Source: Akkermansia sp.
GTDB taxonomy: Bacteria; Verrucomicrobiota; Verrucomicrobiia; Verrucomicrobiales; Akkermansiaceae
DNA length: 41,197 nucleotides
Direction: 5' to 3'
Assembly: GCA_017517385.1 (NCBI GenBank)
Contig: JAFWZG010000036.1
Coordinates: 1-41,197 of the forward strand
The translations under genes were made by a program, and so were the position numbers. The notes under the pieces are model-generated. The model saw only the letters and a program-made list of their open reading frames with translations. It had not been told where the DNA came from and did not search any database. Below, piece by piece: positions 15,825 to 24,002 of the stretch (position 1 is its first letter; each line of letters starts with the position of its first letter).

Positions 15825-18685
15825 AGAAAAGCATACTGATTGCCGGTCTGATACTGGGCAGCGCCACTCTGGCCACTGCTGCCACGCCTGATATCTTCCC
15901 CAAACCCCAGCAGGTAAACCTGCAGGACACCTACACCAGCGTGCAGCAGGTGCAGGTAAACATGCGTAAGACTGACAGCACCGGCGGCATGTGGGACCGC
16001 CTGCCCGCCAATAATGAAGGTGCCTACGCTCTGGAAATCACCCCGGGCTGCCTCACCGTGTGGGCAAATAGCGAGGTGGCAGCCTTTTACGCCAAGCAGA
16101 CCATCAGCCAGATGCTCAACGGCGTGGAGGGCGCTCAGAACGCTCAGGCGGATCCCTTCCCCGGCCTGCCTCTGCAGGCAGTAGCAGCCCAGGGCGAGCT
16201 CCCCCTCGGCACCGTCATTGACTGGCCGGACCTCCCCTTCCGCGGCACGGTAGAAGGCTATTATGGCGCACCTTGGAGCTATGAGGCACGCCTCTCCCAG
16301 TTTGATTTCTACGGGCGTAACAAGATGAACACCTACATCTACGCCCCGAAGGATGACCCCTACCACCACGGCCTCGGCTGCTACCAGCCTTACCCCGAAG
16401 ATAAAGCAGAGGAAATCCGCAACCTCGTACAGCACGCCCGCCGCAACCATGTGCGCTTCGTCTGGGCCATTCACCCCGCCAACACCGTTAAATGGAACCA
16501 GAACGGTGGCCGCACCCAGCTGGATGCCCTCTGCCACAAGCTGCAGCTCATGTATGATTTAGGCGTGCGTGACTTCGGCGTGCTCGTGGATGACTCCAGC
16601 GGCGAGATTGGCCGCGCCGAGCGCCAAGTACAGCTCTGCAACTACATTCTGGAAAACTTCATCCGCCGCCACCCGGACGTCAACCAGACGCTCATCATGT
16701 GCCCCACCGGTTACAACCGCGCATGGACAAATGCTCGCTTCCTTCAAACACTCGGCACCGGACTCAACCCCTCCATCTCCGTGATGTGGACGGGCGACAC
16801 CGTGGTGCACGATATCACGCTGAATGGCCAGCGCTGGGTAAATCAGCACGTACAGCGCCCCACCTTCATCTGGTGGAACTGGCCCTGCAATGACTTCAAG
16901 CGCAGCCGCATCTCCATGGGCCGCACATACGGCCTCGGTACTGAGCCTGAGATGCGCAGCTCCATGAGCGGCTTCGTAGCCAACCCCATGGAACATGCTG
17001 AGGCCAGCAAGGTAGGCCTCTTCGGCGTGGCGGATTACACTTGGAACATCACCGGTTTCGAGTCTGACCACTCATGGAGAGCCGGCATCGCACGCCTGTA
17101 TCCCACCTGTGCGGAGGCCATGCAGTGCTTCTGTGACCACAACTCCTACCTCCTGCCGAACAGCCACGGTTACTTCCGTGAAGAATCCGTACAAATGCAC
17201 GCCCCTGCCCAGCAATACTCCCAATCCCTCGCCGCGAACCGCCCGGATTCCGCCGCCGCCACCGCACTGCGCACGGAATTCTCCCGCATGGAGCAGGCAG
17301 GCCGTACACTGATGGATGCCGATGGCATCTCCGCCCTTCAGCAGGATATCCAGCCTTGGATTACCCAGTTCATCCTCGCCGGACAAGCCGGTCAGGCCGC
17401 TATGGATGCCATCCTCAGCGCAGACAAAAGCACCCGCATCGCACGCTTCCTGAATGCTGTGGATTTGAACGCGGCCATGGAAAACACTCAGCGTGATGAA
17501 TGGAGCCCGAACGGCACCCGCTATCTGAAGGACACCGAAGTGGCCATGTACTGCATGACTCCCGCCATGCAAAACACCCTGCGCTACCTGAACAACGTGA
17601 TTTACGCTGAAATCGCAGGCCGTAACTCCGTGCGCCCCAAATTCATCACGAACGGCGGTCCCGCCCTCGCTGACAGCTACAGCCTCTCGGATCGCAACCT
17701 GCGCTCCTTCTGGTCCTCAGACCGTCGCCAGAAGGCCGGTGACTGGTATTGCTTGGACTTCGGAGAGCCCACCGACATCCGCAACGTAGTCATGGTAACC
17801 GGCGGTCCCCGCCCCGGTGATACCCTGAAAAAAGGCCAGTTTGAAATATCTGATGATGGCCAGAACTGGACTCCTGTGGGCGAGCCCACGGGAGGCAGCA
17901 CCATCGTGCTGAATCTGGAGCAAGCCCCTGTGTTGGCACGCATGGTGCGCTATCGCATCACCGAGCCGCTGCAGCGCTGGGCCGCTATCTGCGAGTTCTC
18001 CATTAACCGCACGCTGCCCCCCTGTACCGCTAACAATCTCGCTAAGGCTCCCGGCATCAGAGCATTCCAGAATGAGACCCACATCGGTCTCTCCCGTATC
18101 ATGGAGGTGTTTACCATGAACCCCGGCGAGTACATCGAGCTGGAAATTCCGGCCACACTCCGCCCCGAAACACTGGAAATCAACCTCGAAAACGCTCAGC
18201 TGGATTCTTGGTCCACCATCACCCTCACCCTGGCAGATGGCACCACCACGACCGTGCGCGGTAGAACGGTGAACAATCGCCTCTATCTGGAGCGCGAAGC
18301 CTTACCGGAGCTCCCCATTACCTCCGTAAAACTCACCAACACGGGTGATAGCCCCCGAGAGGTTAAGCTCACGCTGTTCCGCCTTGGCCTGCCCGCCAAT
18401 CAGGCAGATATCGATCCCTCCACGCTTACGGACTCCGATCTCACCACCTTCTTCAATAACGGCAGGGCTAATATGACCACTAGCCTTCCCCTGCCCCCGA
18501 ATACAGAGAAGATTATCGTGGTCGGCACTGCAGAATGCGCGGTGAACGGCGCCACCCCCATCGAGACGCCGAATGATCACGTCCGCGTCTTCAACGCTCC
18601 CACCACGGGCAACAGAGTTTACTTCATCGCTCCGCAACAGGAGGGCAAGTACACGTACGAAGTCATCTTCGTGCACAAAAAGTAA
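15821..18685 (+). CDS. Secreted GH84-type beta-N-acetylglucosaminidase with C-terminal carbohydrate-binding-like domains
   Basis: 954 residues. The signal peptide is MKKSILIAGLILGSATLATA. An N-terminal alpha/beta domain (about 22-135) precedes the catalytic barrel, which opens with FRGTVEGYYGAPW (near 140). The adjacent catalytic aspartates are D257 and D258 in VLVDDSSG, as in O-GlcNAcase-like GH84 enzymes, which use substrate-assisted hydrolysis. Conserved YIYAPKDDPYH and WWNWPCND lie around them. Residues about 603-730 (NGGPALADS ... WAAICEFSINR) look like an F5/8 type C (CBM32-like) module. A further beta-rich region lies beyond. The enzyme would remove terminal GlcNAc from host or dietary glycans outside the cytoplasm. 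It is coupled to the HAD gene by an ATGA overlap and followed 7 bp later by a lipoprotein gene. Confidence 0.93.
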   Translation: MKKSILIAGLILGSATLATAATPDIFPKPQQVNLQDTYTSVQQVQVNMRKTDSTGGMWDRLPANNEGAYALEITPGCLTVWANSEVAAFYAKQTISQMLNGVEGAQNAQADPFPGLPLQAVAAQGELPLGTVIDWPDLPFRGTVEGYYGAPWSYEARLSQFDFYGRNKMNTYIYAPKDDPYHHGLGCYQPYPEDKAEEIRNLVQHARRNHVRFVWAIHPANTVKWNQNGGRTQLDALCHKLQLMYDLGVRDFGVLVDDSSGEIGRAERQVQLCNYILENFIRRHPDVNQTLIMCPTGYNRAWTNARFLQTLGTGLNPSISVMWTGDTVVHDITLNGQRWVNQHVQRPTFIWWNWPCNDFKRSRISMGRTYGLGTEPEMRSSMSGFVANPMEHAEASKVGLFGVADYTWNITGFESDHSWRAGIARLYPTCAEAMQCFCDHNSYLLPNSHGYFREESVQMHAPAQQYSQSLAANRPDSAAATALRTEFSRMEQAGRTLMDADGISALQQDIQPWITQFILAGQAGQAAMDAILSADKSTRIARFLNAVDLNAAMENTQRDEWSPNGTRYLKDTEVAMYCMTPAMQNTLRYLNNVIYAEIAGRNSVRPKFITNGGPALADSYSLSDRNLRSFWSSDRRQKAGDWYCLDFGEPTDIRNVVMVTGGPRPGDTLKKGQFEISDDGQNWTPVGEPTGGSTIVLNLEQAPVLARMVRYRITEPLQRWAAICEFSINRTLPPCTANNLAKAPGIRAFQNETHIGLSRIMEVFTMNPGEYIELEIPATLRPETLEINLENAQLDSWSTITLTLADGTTTTVRGRTVNNRLYLEREALPELPITSVKLTNTGDSPREVKLTLFRLGLPANQADIDPSTLTDSDLTTFFNNGRANMTTSLPLPPNTEKIIVVGTAECAVNGATPIETPNDHVRVFNAPTTGNRVYFIAPQQEGKYTYEVIFVHKK

Positions 18686-18692
18686 GCCCACC

Positions 18693-19241
18693 ATGCTGCG
18701 TTCCTTCATTCCAGCCATTCTCCTCAGCCTTGGGCTGGCGGCTTGTCACACAAACAAGCCGCAGCCCGTAGAGCTGCCCCCGCTCATGGATGGTGAGGCC
18801 CGCTTCCTGCCCATGAGCGAGGAGCAGCAGACCCGCCTCAAAAGCGCTCTGGAGCCCTTCCTGAGCGCTGAAACACCAGTAGAGGTATACTTCCTCGCCC
18901 CCCGCCGGAAAGACGATGATAGCTTCTTCTGGTGCGTTTCTCCGGCAGAGGCAGAGGGGGAGTGGGTAAGCATTGGTGCCATATCTCCGGACTCCCTCCA
19001 TAAGCTTGCGGAAGAAAGCACCTCGGTGGAACACGCCGGCACCATGGACTACTGGCAGAAGTACGAGCTGCGCTGCGGCTCCCACCGTCTGCCCATTTCC
19101 ACCTGCCCGGCGGAAGAGTTTGGTGTACACATTCAGGGCTGCTCTCCTGTACGCTCACGCAGCTTACACAGGGAGTTATGGAAGCTCATGGAGCGTCGCT
19201 TCGACATCCAGAGCCGCTTTGATAAAGTCGTTCAGTTCTAA
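18693..19241 (+). CDS. Hypothetical lipoprotein
   Basis: 182 residues from the ATG at 18693. The open frame extends 40 codons further upstream, but those overlap the GH84 gene and have no signal. The N-terminus MLRSFIPAILLSLGLAAC is a lipoprotein signal with Cys near residue 18. The mature part is a mixed alpha/beta domain with several cysteines (FFWCVSPAE, LRCGSHRLPISTC, QGCSP) that may pair as disulphides. I do not recognise the family. It is the last gene of the HAD-GH84 unit, which suggests a surface role near the glycosidase, but that is only context. Confidence 0.75.
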   Translation: MLRSFIPAILLSLGLAACHTNKPQPVELPPLMDGEARFLPMSEEQQTRLKSALEPFLSAETPVEVYFLAPRRKDDDSFFWCVSPAEAEGEWVSIGAISPDSLHKLAEESTSVEHAGTMDYWQKYELRCGSHRLPISTCPAEEFGVHIQGCSPVRSRSLHRELWKLMERRFDIQSRFDKVVQF

Positions 19242-19284
19242 AAAAGGCGGATTGATAACCACCTCCTGATTCTTCTTAAACCCA

Positions 19285-19321
19285 AAAAAACCGGCCCATG
19301 CACCTTGTGGTGCGTGGGCCG
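19285..19321. terminator. Terminator between lipoprotein and pfp (convergent)
   Basis: A 13-bp stem with one wobble or mismatch (19292-19304 with 19309-19321) has a TTGT loop. The run of A's before it becomes a T-run on the minus strand, so it is the rho-independent terminator of pfp, and possibly also stops the + strand operon. Confidence 0.85.
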
Positions 19322-19354
19322 TAAAGTTTAGCTATTTAGCAAAGCCAGCCGGGA

Positions 19355-20605
19355 TTAGCAGCAGGGCTTAGCAAGCACCTTGCGAAGGCGGGCAAAGCGG
19401 GGCAGAGCCTGAACAGTCTTCATGCCGGTCTCGCCCTGAATGAGGGGCAGAGCATAGTCGATGAAGGCGCGCTCGATGCCGTTACCGGCAGCGTTAATCC
19501 ACTCGCGGGGAACCTTGCGCTCGAAGTTAGCCACGCTCTCAAGGGGCAGAAGCTTGGTGTTACACACGTACTGACCGTACAGGTCATTACGCTCGAAGGC
19601 AACCATCTTGTCGGTGTCGCCGTTCACAGCAGCCTGCACGGCAGTCTTGCCGGCGAGGTAGGCCTCCTGAGCGTCCGTGGTAGAAGCCAGGTGAGTGGCG
19701 CAGCGCTGCAGCAGGGAGGGCTCAATGGCACGCACCTTAGCGGAGGGAACGCGCTCACGAACAATCTCAGCAAGCTTGTTGGCAAGGCCACCCAGCTGAG
19801 CGTGACCGAAGCCGTCGTTGCTGTTGGTCTTGGCCTGAGAGATGAACTGACCAAAGGAGTCATGGATACCCTCGGAAACAACCACAAGGCACTTGCCGGT
19901 GGCGTTGTAGCGCTTCTCCACGTCATTAAGGAAGCTTTCCATGTCGAAGTCCACCTCCGGGAGGTAGATGAGGTCAGGACCAGCACCGGCGTAGTTAGCC
20001 AGAGCGCTGGCGGCGGTAAGCCAGCCGGCGTGGCGGCCCATCACCTCGATGATGGTGATCATGCCGGTGTCGTAGCAGGAAGCATCGTGCTGCACCTCCA
20101 TGCAGGAAGTGGCGATGTACTTGGCCGCGGAGGCGAAACCGGGGCAGTGGTCAGTACCGAACAGGTCGTTATCGATGGTCTTGGGAATGCCCATCACGCG
20201 GCACTCGTAACCGGACTTCTGCATGAACTTGGAAATCTTGTTGCAGGTGTCCATGGAGTCGTTACCACCGTTGTAGAAGAAGTAGCGCACGTCGAACTTC
20301 TTGAAGGTCTCGAGAATCTTCTCGTAATCGGTGGGATCCACATCCGGATCCTTCATCTTGTAGCGGCAGGTACCCAGAGCAGAGGAGGGCGTGAACTTAA
20401 GCAGCTCAAGCTCTGCGGGGTCTTCCATACCCATATCGTAAAGCTGCTGATTAAGCACACCTGTGATACCGTGAGCGGCACCCAGTACGCGGGTAATCTG
20501 GGGAGAATTGAGAGCGGTCTGCACAGCGCCGAGTACGCTGGCGTTAATCACAGCGGTAGGACCGCCGGACTGGCCGATGATGCATGCACCTTTGAGTTCT
20601 TTCAT
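19355..20605 (-). CDS. pfp: Pyrophosphate-dependent 6-phosphofructokinase
   Basis: 416 residues from the ATG at 20605; an ATG 12 codons upstream (20641) is less likely. It phosphorylates fructose 6-phosphate using pyrophosphate instead of ATP, reversibly, in glycolysis. GQSGGPTAVINAS opens the nucleotide or PPi-binding site. GGNDS (residues 113-117) has Asp at the position where ATP enzymes have Gly, the accepted mark of PPi use. The catalytic PKTIDND follows, then EVMGRHAGWL for substrate binding. The length and lack of large inserts fit the shorter bacterial PPi-PFK group. It is transcribed alone from a good promoter with a ~60-nt leader. Confidence 0.95.
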   Translation of the reverse strand: MKELKGACIIGQSGGPTAVINASVLGAVQTALNSPQITRVLGAAHGITGVLNQQLYDMGMEDPAELELLKFTPSSALGTCRYKMKDPDVDPTDYEKILETFKKFDVRYFFYNGGNDSMDTCNKISKFMQKSGYECRVMGIPKTIDNDLFGTDHCPGFASAAKYIATSCMEVQHDASCYDTGMITIIEVMGRHAGWLTAASALANYAGAGPDLIYLPEVDFDMESFLNDVEKRYNATGKCLVVVSEGIHDSFGQFISQAKTNSNDGFGHAQLGGLANKLAEIVRERVPSAKVRAIEPSLLQRCATHLASTTDAQEAYLAGKTAVQAAVNGDTDKMVAFERNDLYGQYVCNTKLLPLESVANFERKVPREWINAAGNGIERAFIDYALPLIQGETGMKTVQALPRFARLRKVLAKPCC

Positions 20606-20674
20606 ATCTATATGACGTGATATACGGATTAAATGCCCCACTCACCGAATCAATCGACTATAAAGGGACACCCC

Positions 20675-20703
20675 ATTCTACACGCTAAATCACGTCTTGA
20701 CAA
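20675..20703 (-). promoter_or_regulatory. pfp promoter
   Basis: Minus strand TTGTCA (20703-20698), a 17-bp spacer and TAGAAT (20680-20675), about 70 bp before the pfp ATG. The long leader contrasts with the leaderless layout of several neighbours. Confidence 0.7.
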
Positions 20704-20765
20704 GCAAAATATAAGCCATAAAACCGATAATTATCATTTTTTTACAGTTTAATGGCAATAAACAC

Positions 20766-20794
20766 TTGCATTATGACACAAACTGTGGTAGACT
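20766..20794 (+). promoter_or_regulatory. Promoter with leaderless spacing for the 20802 lipoprotein
   Basis: TTGCAT (20766-20771), a 17-bp spacer and TAGACT (20789-20794). The ATG at 20802 starts 7 bp after the -10 box, which places the expected transcription start at the start codon. Confidence 0.6.
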
Positions 20795-20801
20795 TAGCCG
20801 C

Positions 20802-21752
20802 ATGAAGAGCTCCATCATACTCGCCGCAGGCGCCGCTCTCCTTTTATCTGCCTGCGCTCCCATGCATTACCCGGGCCTTAGTAGCCCGCCCGCTACAGCG
20901 TACCCTCAGGCCCAGCCTGCTAATCCGTACGGCCAGTACACGGCTATGCCCACAGCACAGCCGCATGTCTCTGCCCCCGCATACGCTCAGCCCACAGCAT
21001 ATACCACTCCGCAGGGCTACCTCCAGCCTACAACCACTACTTATACAGATCCGCTGACAGGCCAGCCCATGGCCATTCAGCAGCCCACCCAGCCGGTTTA
21101 CACTGAGCAGATTTCCCCTGCCCCCGGCTATTCCTCCATGGGTCAGACTCAGCCCGGCATGGGTGCAGTAGCCGGCATTCCTGCCGGTCCTACCGCACCG
21201 CAGCCAACAGCCGTAGGCGGTGGTGCTAATTACGCACTGCAGCTGACGAACGGCACCACCGGTCGTCTGTTCGTGGAGGTGTTTGACGATTCTGACAACG
21301 TCTTCCCCGTTGGTTACATGTTTGCCGGTGCAAACCTGAGCACGCCTCCCTCTGAGCCTCGCCCCATCAGCGGCCGTCTTACCGTGGTTATCCGTGACCC
21401 CGATAAGCCCAACGCTCCTGAGCTGCGCCGCTACAAGGTAGACCCGCCCGCAAACTATGCCGGCCGCACTATCGGCATCACCATTCTTCCCGGTGGCCGT
21501 TACCGCGCTTCTCTGGATGGCGAGGTATATTACACCTCACCTGAGCCGGCTCGCCCCAGCGCTCCTGCTGCCCCGGCTCGCCCCAGCACTCCGGCACCGG
21601 CTTCTTCCGCAGCTCCGGCTTCCGCCGCAGCCCCTGCCCCGGCTCCCGCTCCGGCCCCTGCACCCGCAGCAGACCCCATGCCGGTTCCGACTCTGGTACC
21701 GGTAGAGCCGAGCCCCGCAGCCAGCGCTAAGCTGCCGTCCAACATTCTGTAA
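20802..21752 (+). CDS. Pro/Ala-rich lipoprotein with a central ordered domain
   Basis: 316 residues from the ATG at 20802; the open frame begins 12 codons earlier, within the promoter. The lipobox is LLLSAC (Cys near 17). Residues ~20-140 are Pro/Gln/Thr/Tyr-rich and probably unstructured. Residues ~145-245 (NYALQLTNGTTGRLFVEVFDD ... GRYRASLDGEVYY) look like a compact beta-sandwich that I cannot place. The C-terminal 65 residues are an almost pure Pro/Ala tract (PAPAPAPAPAAD). Such tracts often span peptidoglycan or hold a lipoprotein away from the membrane. It is monocistronic between its own promoter and the terminator at 21790. Confidence 0.78.
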   Translation: MKSSIILAAGAALLLSACAPMHYPGLSSPPATAYPQAQPANPYGQYTAMPTAQPHVSAPAYAQPTAYTTPQGYLQPTTTTYTDPLTGQPMAIQQPTQPVYTEQISPAPGYSSMGQTQPGMGAVAGIPAGPTAPQPTAVGGGANYALQLTNGTTGRLFVEVFDDSDNVFPVGYMFAGANLSTPPSEPRPISGRLTVVIRDPDKPNAPELRRYKVDPPANYAGRTIGITILPGGRYRASLDGEVYYTSPEPARPSAPAAPARPSTPAPASSAAPASAAAPAPAPAPAPAPAADPMPVPTLVPVEPSPAASAKLPSNIL

Positions 21753-21789
21753 AACACACGCAGCGCTCAGCAGAGCAGCTGCAACACAC

Positions 21790-21829
21790 GCGAAGTGACC
21801 TGAATGAGCAATCATTCAGGTCTCTTCGC
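21790..21829. terminator. Bidirectional terminator
   Basis: A long imperfect hairpin: the stem 21790-21807 pairs with 21812-21829 around a GCAA loop, with a small internal mismatch. It separates two convergent genes. T-richness after the stem is modest (ATTTCGG). Confidence 0.7.
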
Positions 21830-21846
21830 ATTTCGGAGATTAGGCT

Positions 21847-22689
21847 TCAGAAAGCGGGGCGAATCCTGTTCCCCGGGAGCAACTGCCAAATGTAGGAGCG
21901 CTTCCCTTCCAGAGATGTAACCACAAAGCGGTCATCAGATAACCAGCGCAGAGTAGACATCTGCACGCGCTCCGGCAGGTAATAAGGCTCACCATCCTCG
22001 CCGCGCAAATAATAACTCCGTACCCCGCGGCATATCTTAAAGAGGCATACGGAGTCATTCTCCGCGAGAGCATTCTGGGCTATTCGCTCACCGCGCCCAT
22101 TCGGCCGGCTGATACCCACATTGAAATCCGGAGCTCGCACAAAAAATGGCTCAGGCCGACCATACTCAAAGGTATGCTGAACTGAGGGAACATCCTCATC
22201 ATTCACGTAAGTGAGCGTAAATCCTGTGGCGGAAAACTGCACTTCCGGAGCCCATTTTCCGATTTCGGAACCGGTTTGCACGGTGCAGGTATACTCAAAT
22301 TCATCCCTGCTATTCCGGCGATAAACCACAAAATACCCACTCACCCAATTCCCCATGCCATCCACATAAAACAGCAGGACATCCCCCGCCGCATCCGTGG
22401 TCCAATCCCTCACACAGCCCATCCACTCAGAGCCTTCAGGCGCTGTATCAGCCAGGGCATAATAAATCTGCGCCACATCAGCTGCGGGCACACTGTGCTT
22501 CTCCGCCCAGAGCGAGTGGTACATTCCATCATACCACCCGGCTGTGGGAAAGTTTTCAGCGGCCGCAAGCGCCCGTATCACCGCATTATCCGGCTTGGCC
22601 AGCAGACCAACCTCACCGCCTTGCGGTTCAATCGCATACGCACACATACAAACGGCTGCAAAGGCACTCATCAGCAGGGTATTCTTCAT
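21847..22689 (-). CDS. Secreted hypothetical protein
   Basis: 280 residues from the ATG at 22689; alternative starts lie 3 and 12 codons upstream. The N-terminus MKNTLLMSAFAAVCMCAYA is a clear Sec signal peptide, so the mature protein would be periplasmic or secreted. The body is rich in aromatic and beta-strand-like segments (WVSGYFVVYRR, VQFSATGFTLTYVND, SYIWQLLPGNRI), suggesting a beta-rich fold. No catalytic motif or family was recognised. It lies 71 bp downstream of the 22761-23243 gene on the same strand, as probably the last gene of the leuA-pth transcript. Confidence 0.7.
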   Translation of the reverse strand: MKNTLLMSAFAAVCMCAYAIEPQGGEVGLLAKPDNAVIRALAAAENFPTAGWYDGMYHSLWAEKHSVPAADVAQIYYALADTAPEGSEWMGCVRDWTTDAAGDVLLFYVDGMGNWVSGYFVVYRRNSRDEFEYTCTVQTGSEIGKWAPEVQFSATGFTLTYVNDEDVPSVQHTFEYGRPEPFFVRAPDFNVGISRPNGRGERIAQNALAENDSVCLFKICRGVRSYYLRGEDGEPYYLPERVQMSTLRWLSDDRFVVTSLEGKRSYIWQLLPGNRIRPAF

Positions 22690-22760
22690 CCCTGTCATCG
22701 TACCGATTTGCAGCCGTAAGGTCAAGCTTTATCTGCCATCCGCAGGTCAACCCTGCCGGA

Positions 22761-23243
22761 TTACATTCGGCTCAGAATCTGGCGCAGCTCAAACTCAAAG
22801 GCCTGAAGCTCCACCGGAGTGGGAGTACCATTGAGCTCCGTCCAGCCAAAGCGGCCCATGGTATCAATCTGCCAAGAGCCATTTGTACCGCTCGGGAAAC
22901 TGCACTTACCGGAAAGCAGGGTGCCGGGCAGCTGAAGCTCATCCAGTGTTACAGTGGGTTTCACGGCAGCTGTGGGACCAGCGGCAGCAGGCGCCTCAGC
23001 AGGGGCTTCAGCGGGCTGTGCAGGCTTTTCCGGCTGAGCGGCGGCTGCAGGGGCCTCAGCGGGCTTGGCCTGCGGACGAGCTATCTCAATGCCGTGATCT
23101 AGCAGCAGAAAGCGCACCTCCATATAGGTCATGTGCACGCCGCACTCAGCGGCCAAATTCTTCTGAATCCCGTTCAGGTCCACGCCATAGCTTGCCCAGC
23201 GGCGCACCATTTCCAGCTGCTCATTACTCACTTTTGAACTCAT
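22761..23243 (-). CDS. Hypothetical protein, helical N-terminus and Ala/Pro linker
   Basis: 160 residues from MSSKVSNEQ at 23243; an upstream in-frame start at 23279 is possible but less natural. Residues 1-60 look like a small helical domain (NEQLEMVRRWASYGVDLNGIQKNL ... YMEVRFLLLDHG), reminiscent of a helix-turn-helix. An Ala/Pro/Glu linker (~62-100) leads to a C-terminal module (LQLPGTLLSGKCSFPSG ... WQIDTMGRFGW). There is no signal peptide, so it is cytoplasmic. I do not recognise the family. It lies about 90 bp downstream of pth on the same strand. Confidence 0.7.
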   Translation of the reverse strand: MSSKVSNEQLEMVRRWASYGVDLNGIQKNLAAECGVHMTYMEVRFLLLDHGIEIARPQAKPAEAPAAAAQPEKPAQPAEAPAEAPAAAGPTAAVKPTVTLDELQLPGTLLSGKCSFPSGTNGSWQIDTMGRFGWTELNGTPTPVELQAFEFELRQILSRM

Positions 23244-23336
23244 GGCACGTATCTTACTCTCTAACCTTCCCCATATCAAGCCACAAGTGTGCCACCGCCG
23301 CGCATTTCTGCACCGGCAAGCCCGGTCAACAAGTTA

Positions 23337-24002
23337 TCAGGCCTCAGAGGCGGAGGCGGAAGAAGCCGCCTCAGGCGCCTGAGTATCCGCCGACTGCTCG
23401 GCATTTTCAGCGGGCGCGGGCTTCTCTTTCTTCTTCTTTTCCTTCTTAACGTTGAACTGATTAGCCGCGGCATCAAAGCCTTGCGTAAGGGTCATCAGCG
23501 TGGCAGCAGCAGCACGGGTGAGCGCCTCCTGCAGAAGGGGGCGCTCATCCGGCGCAAACTTGCCGAGCACATGGCTCACCATCTGCTTGCACCCCGGCGC
23601 CGAGATACCCACACGGAGGCGGGGGAACTTCTCAGTACCAAGGTGAGCAATGAGGCTTTTCATGCCATTATGTCCCCCAGCGGAGCCTCCGGCACGCAGC
23701 CGCAAAGCACCCACGGGGAACGATATATCATCATAAATCACGAACACCTGCTCCGGCTCCCACTTGTAGTAGCGCATGAGCGGGCCCACGCTCTCACCGG
23801 AGGAGTTCATATACGTCTGCGGTTTCACCAACAGAACGCCTGGACCGGCAGCCAGCTCCGCCTTGCGGGCTTTATCCACTTTCCACTCGGCACCAAAGTG
23901 AGCAGCAAGCAAATCCAGCACCATGAAACCCACATTATGGCGAGTTTCCGCGTACTCACGGCCGGGATTCCCCAGACCTACGATGATTTTGACAGGCAAC
24001 AT
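23337..24002 (-). CDS. pth: Peptidyl-tRNA hydrolase
   Basis: 221 residues. It releases tRNA from stalled peptidyl-tRNA in the cytoplasm. Catalytic and binding residues are visible: N12 in VGLGNPG, H22 in TRHNVGF, QTYMNSSG, DDISFPVGALRLR with the conserved Asp, and GSAGGHNGMKS. After the normal ~190-residue enzyme there is an extra C-terminal tail of about 30 residues, lysine-rich then Ala/Glu-rich (KKEKKKKEKPAPAEN...), probably disordered and perhaps RNA-contacting. The start codon overlaps the leuA stop by one base (TGATG), so translation is coupled to leuA. Confidence 0.96.
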   Translation of the reverse strand: MLPVKIIVGLGNPGREYAETRHNVGFMVLDLLAAHFGAEWKVDKARKAELAAGPGVLLVKPQTYMNSSGESVGPLMRYYKWEPEQVFVIYDDISFPVGALRLRAGGSAGGHNGMKSLIAHLGTEKFPRLRVGISAPGCKQMVSHVLGKFAPDERPLLQEALTRAAAATLMTLTQGFDAAANQFNVKKEKKKKEKPAPAENAEQSADTQAPEAASSASASEA

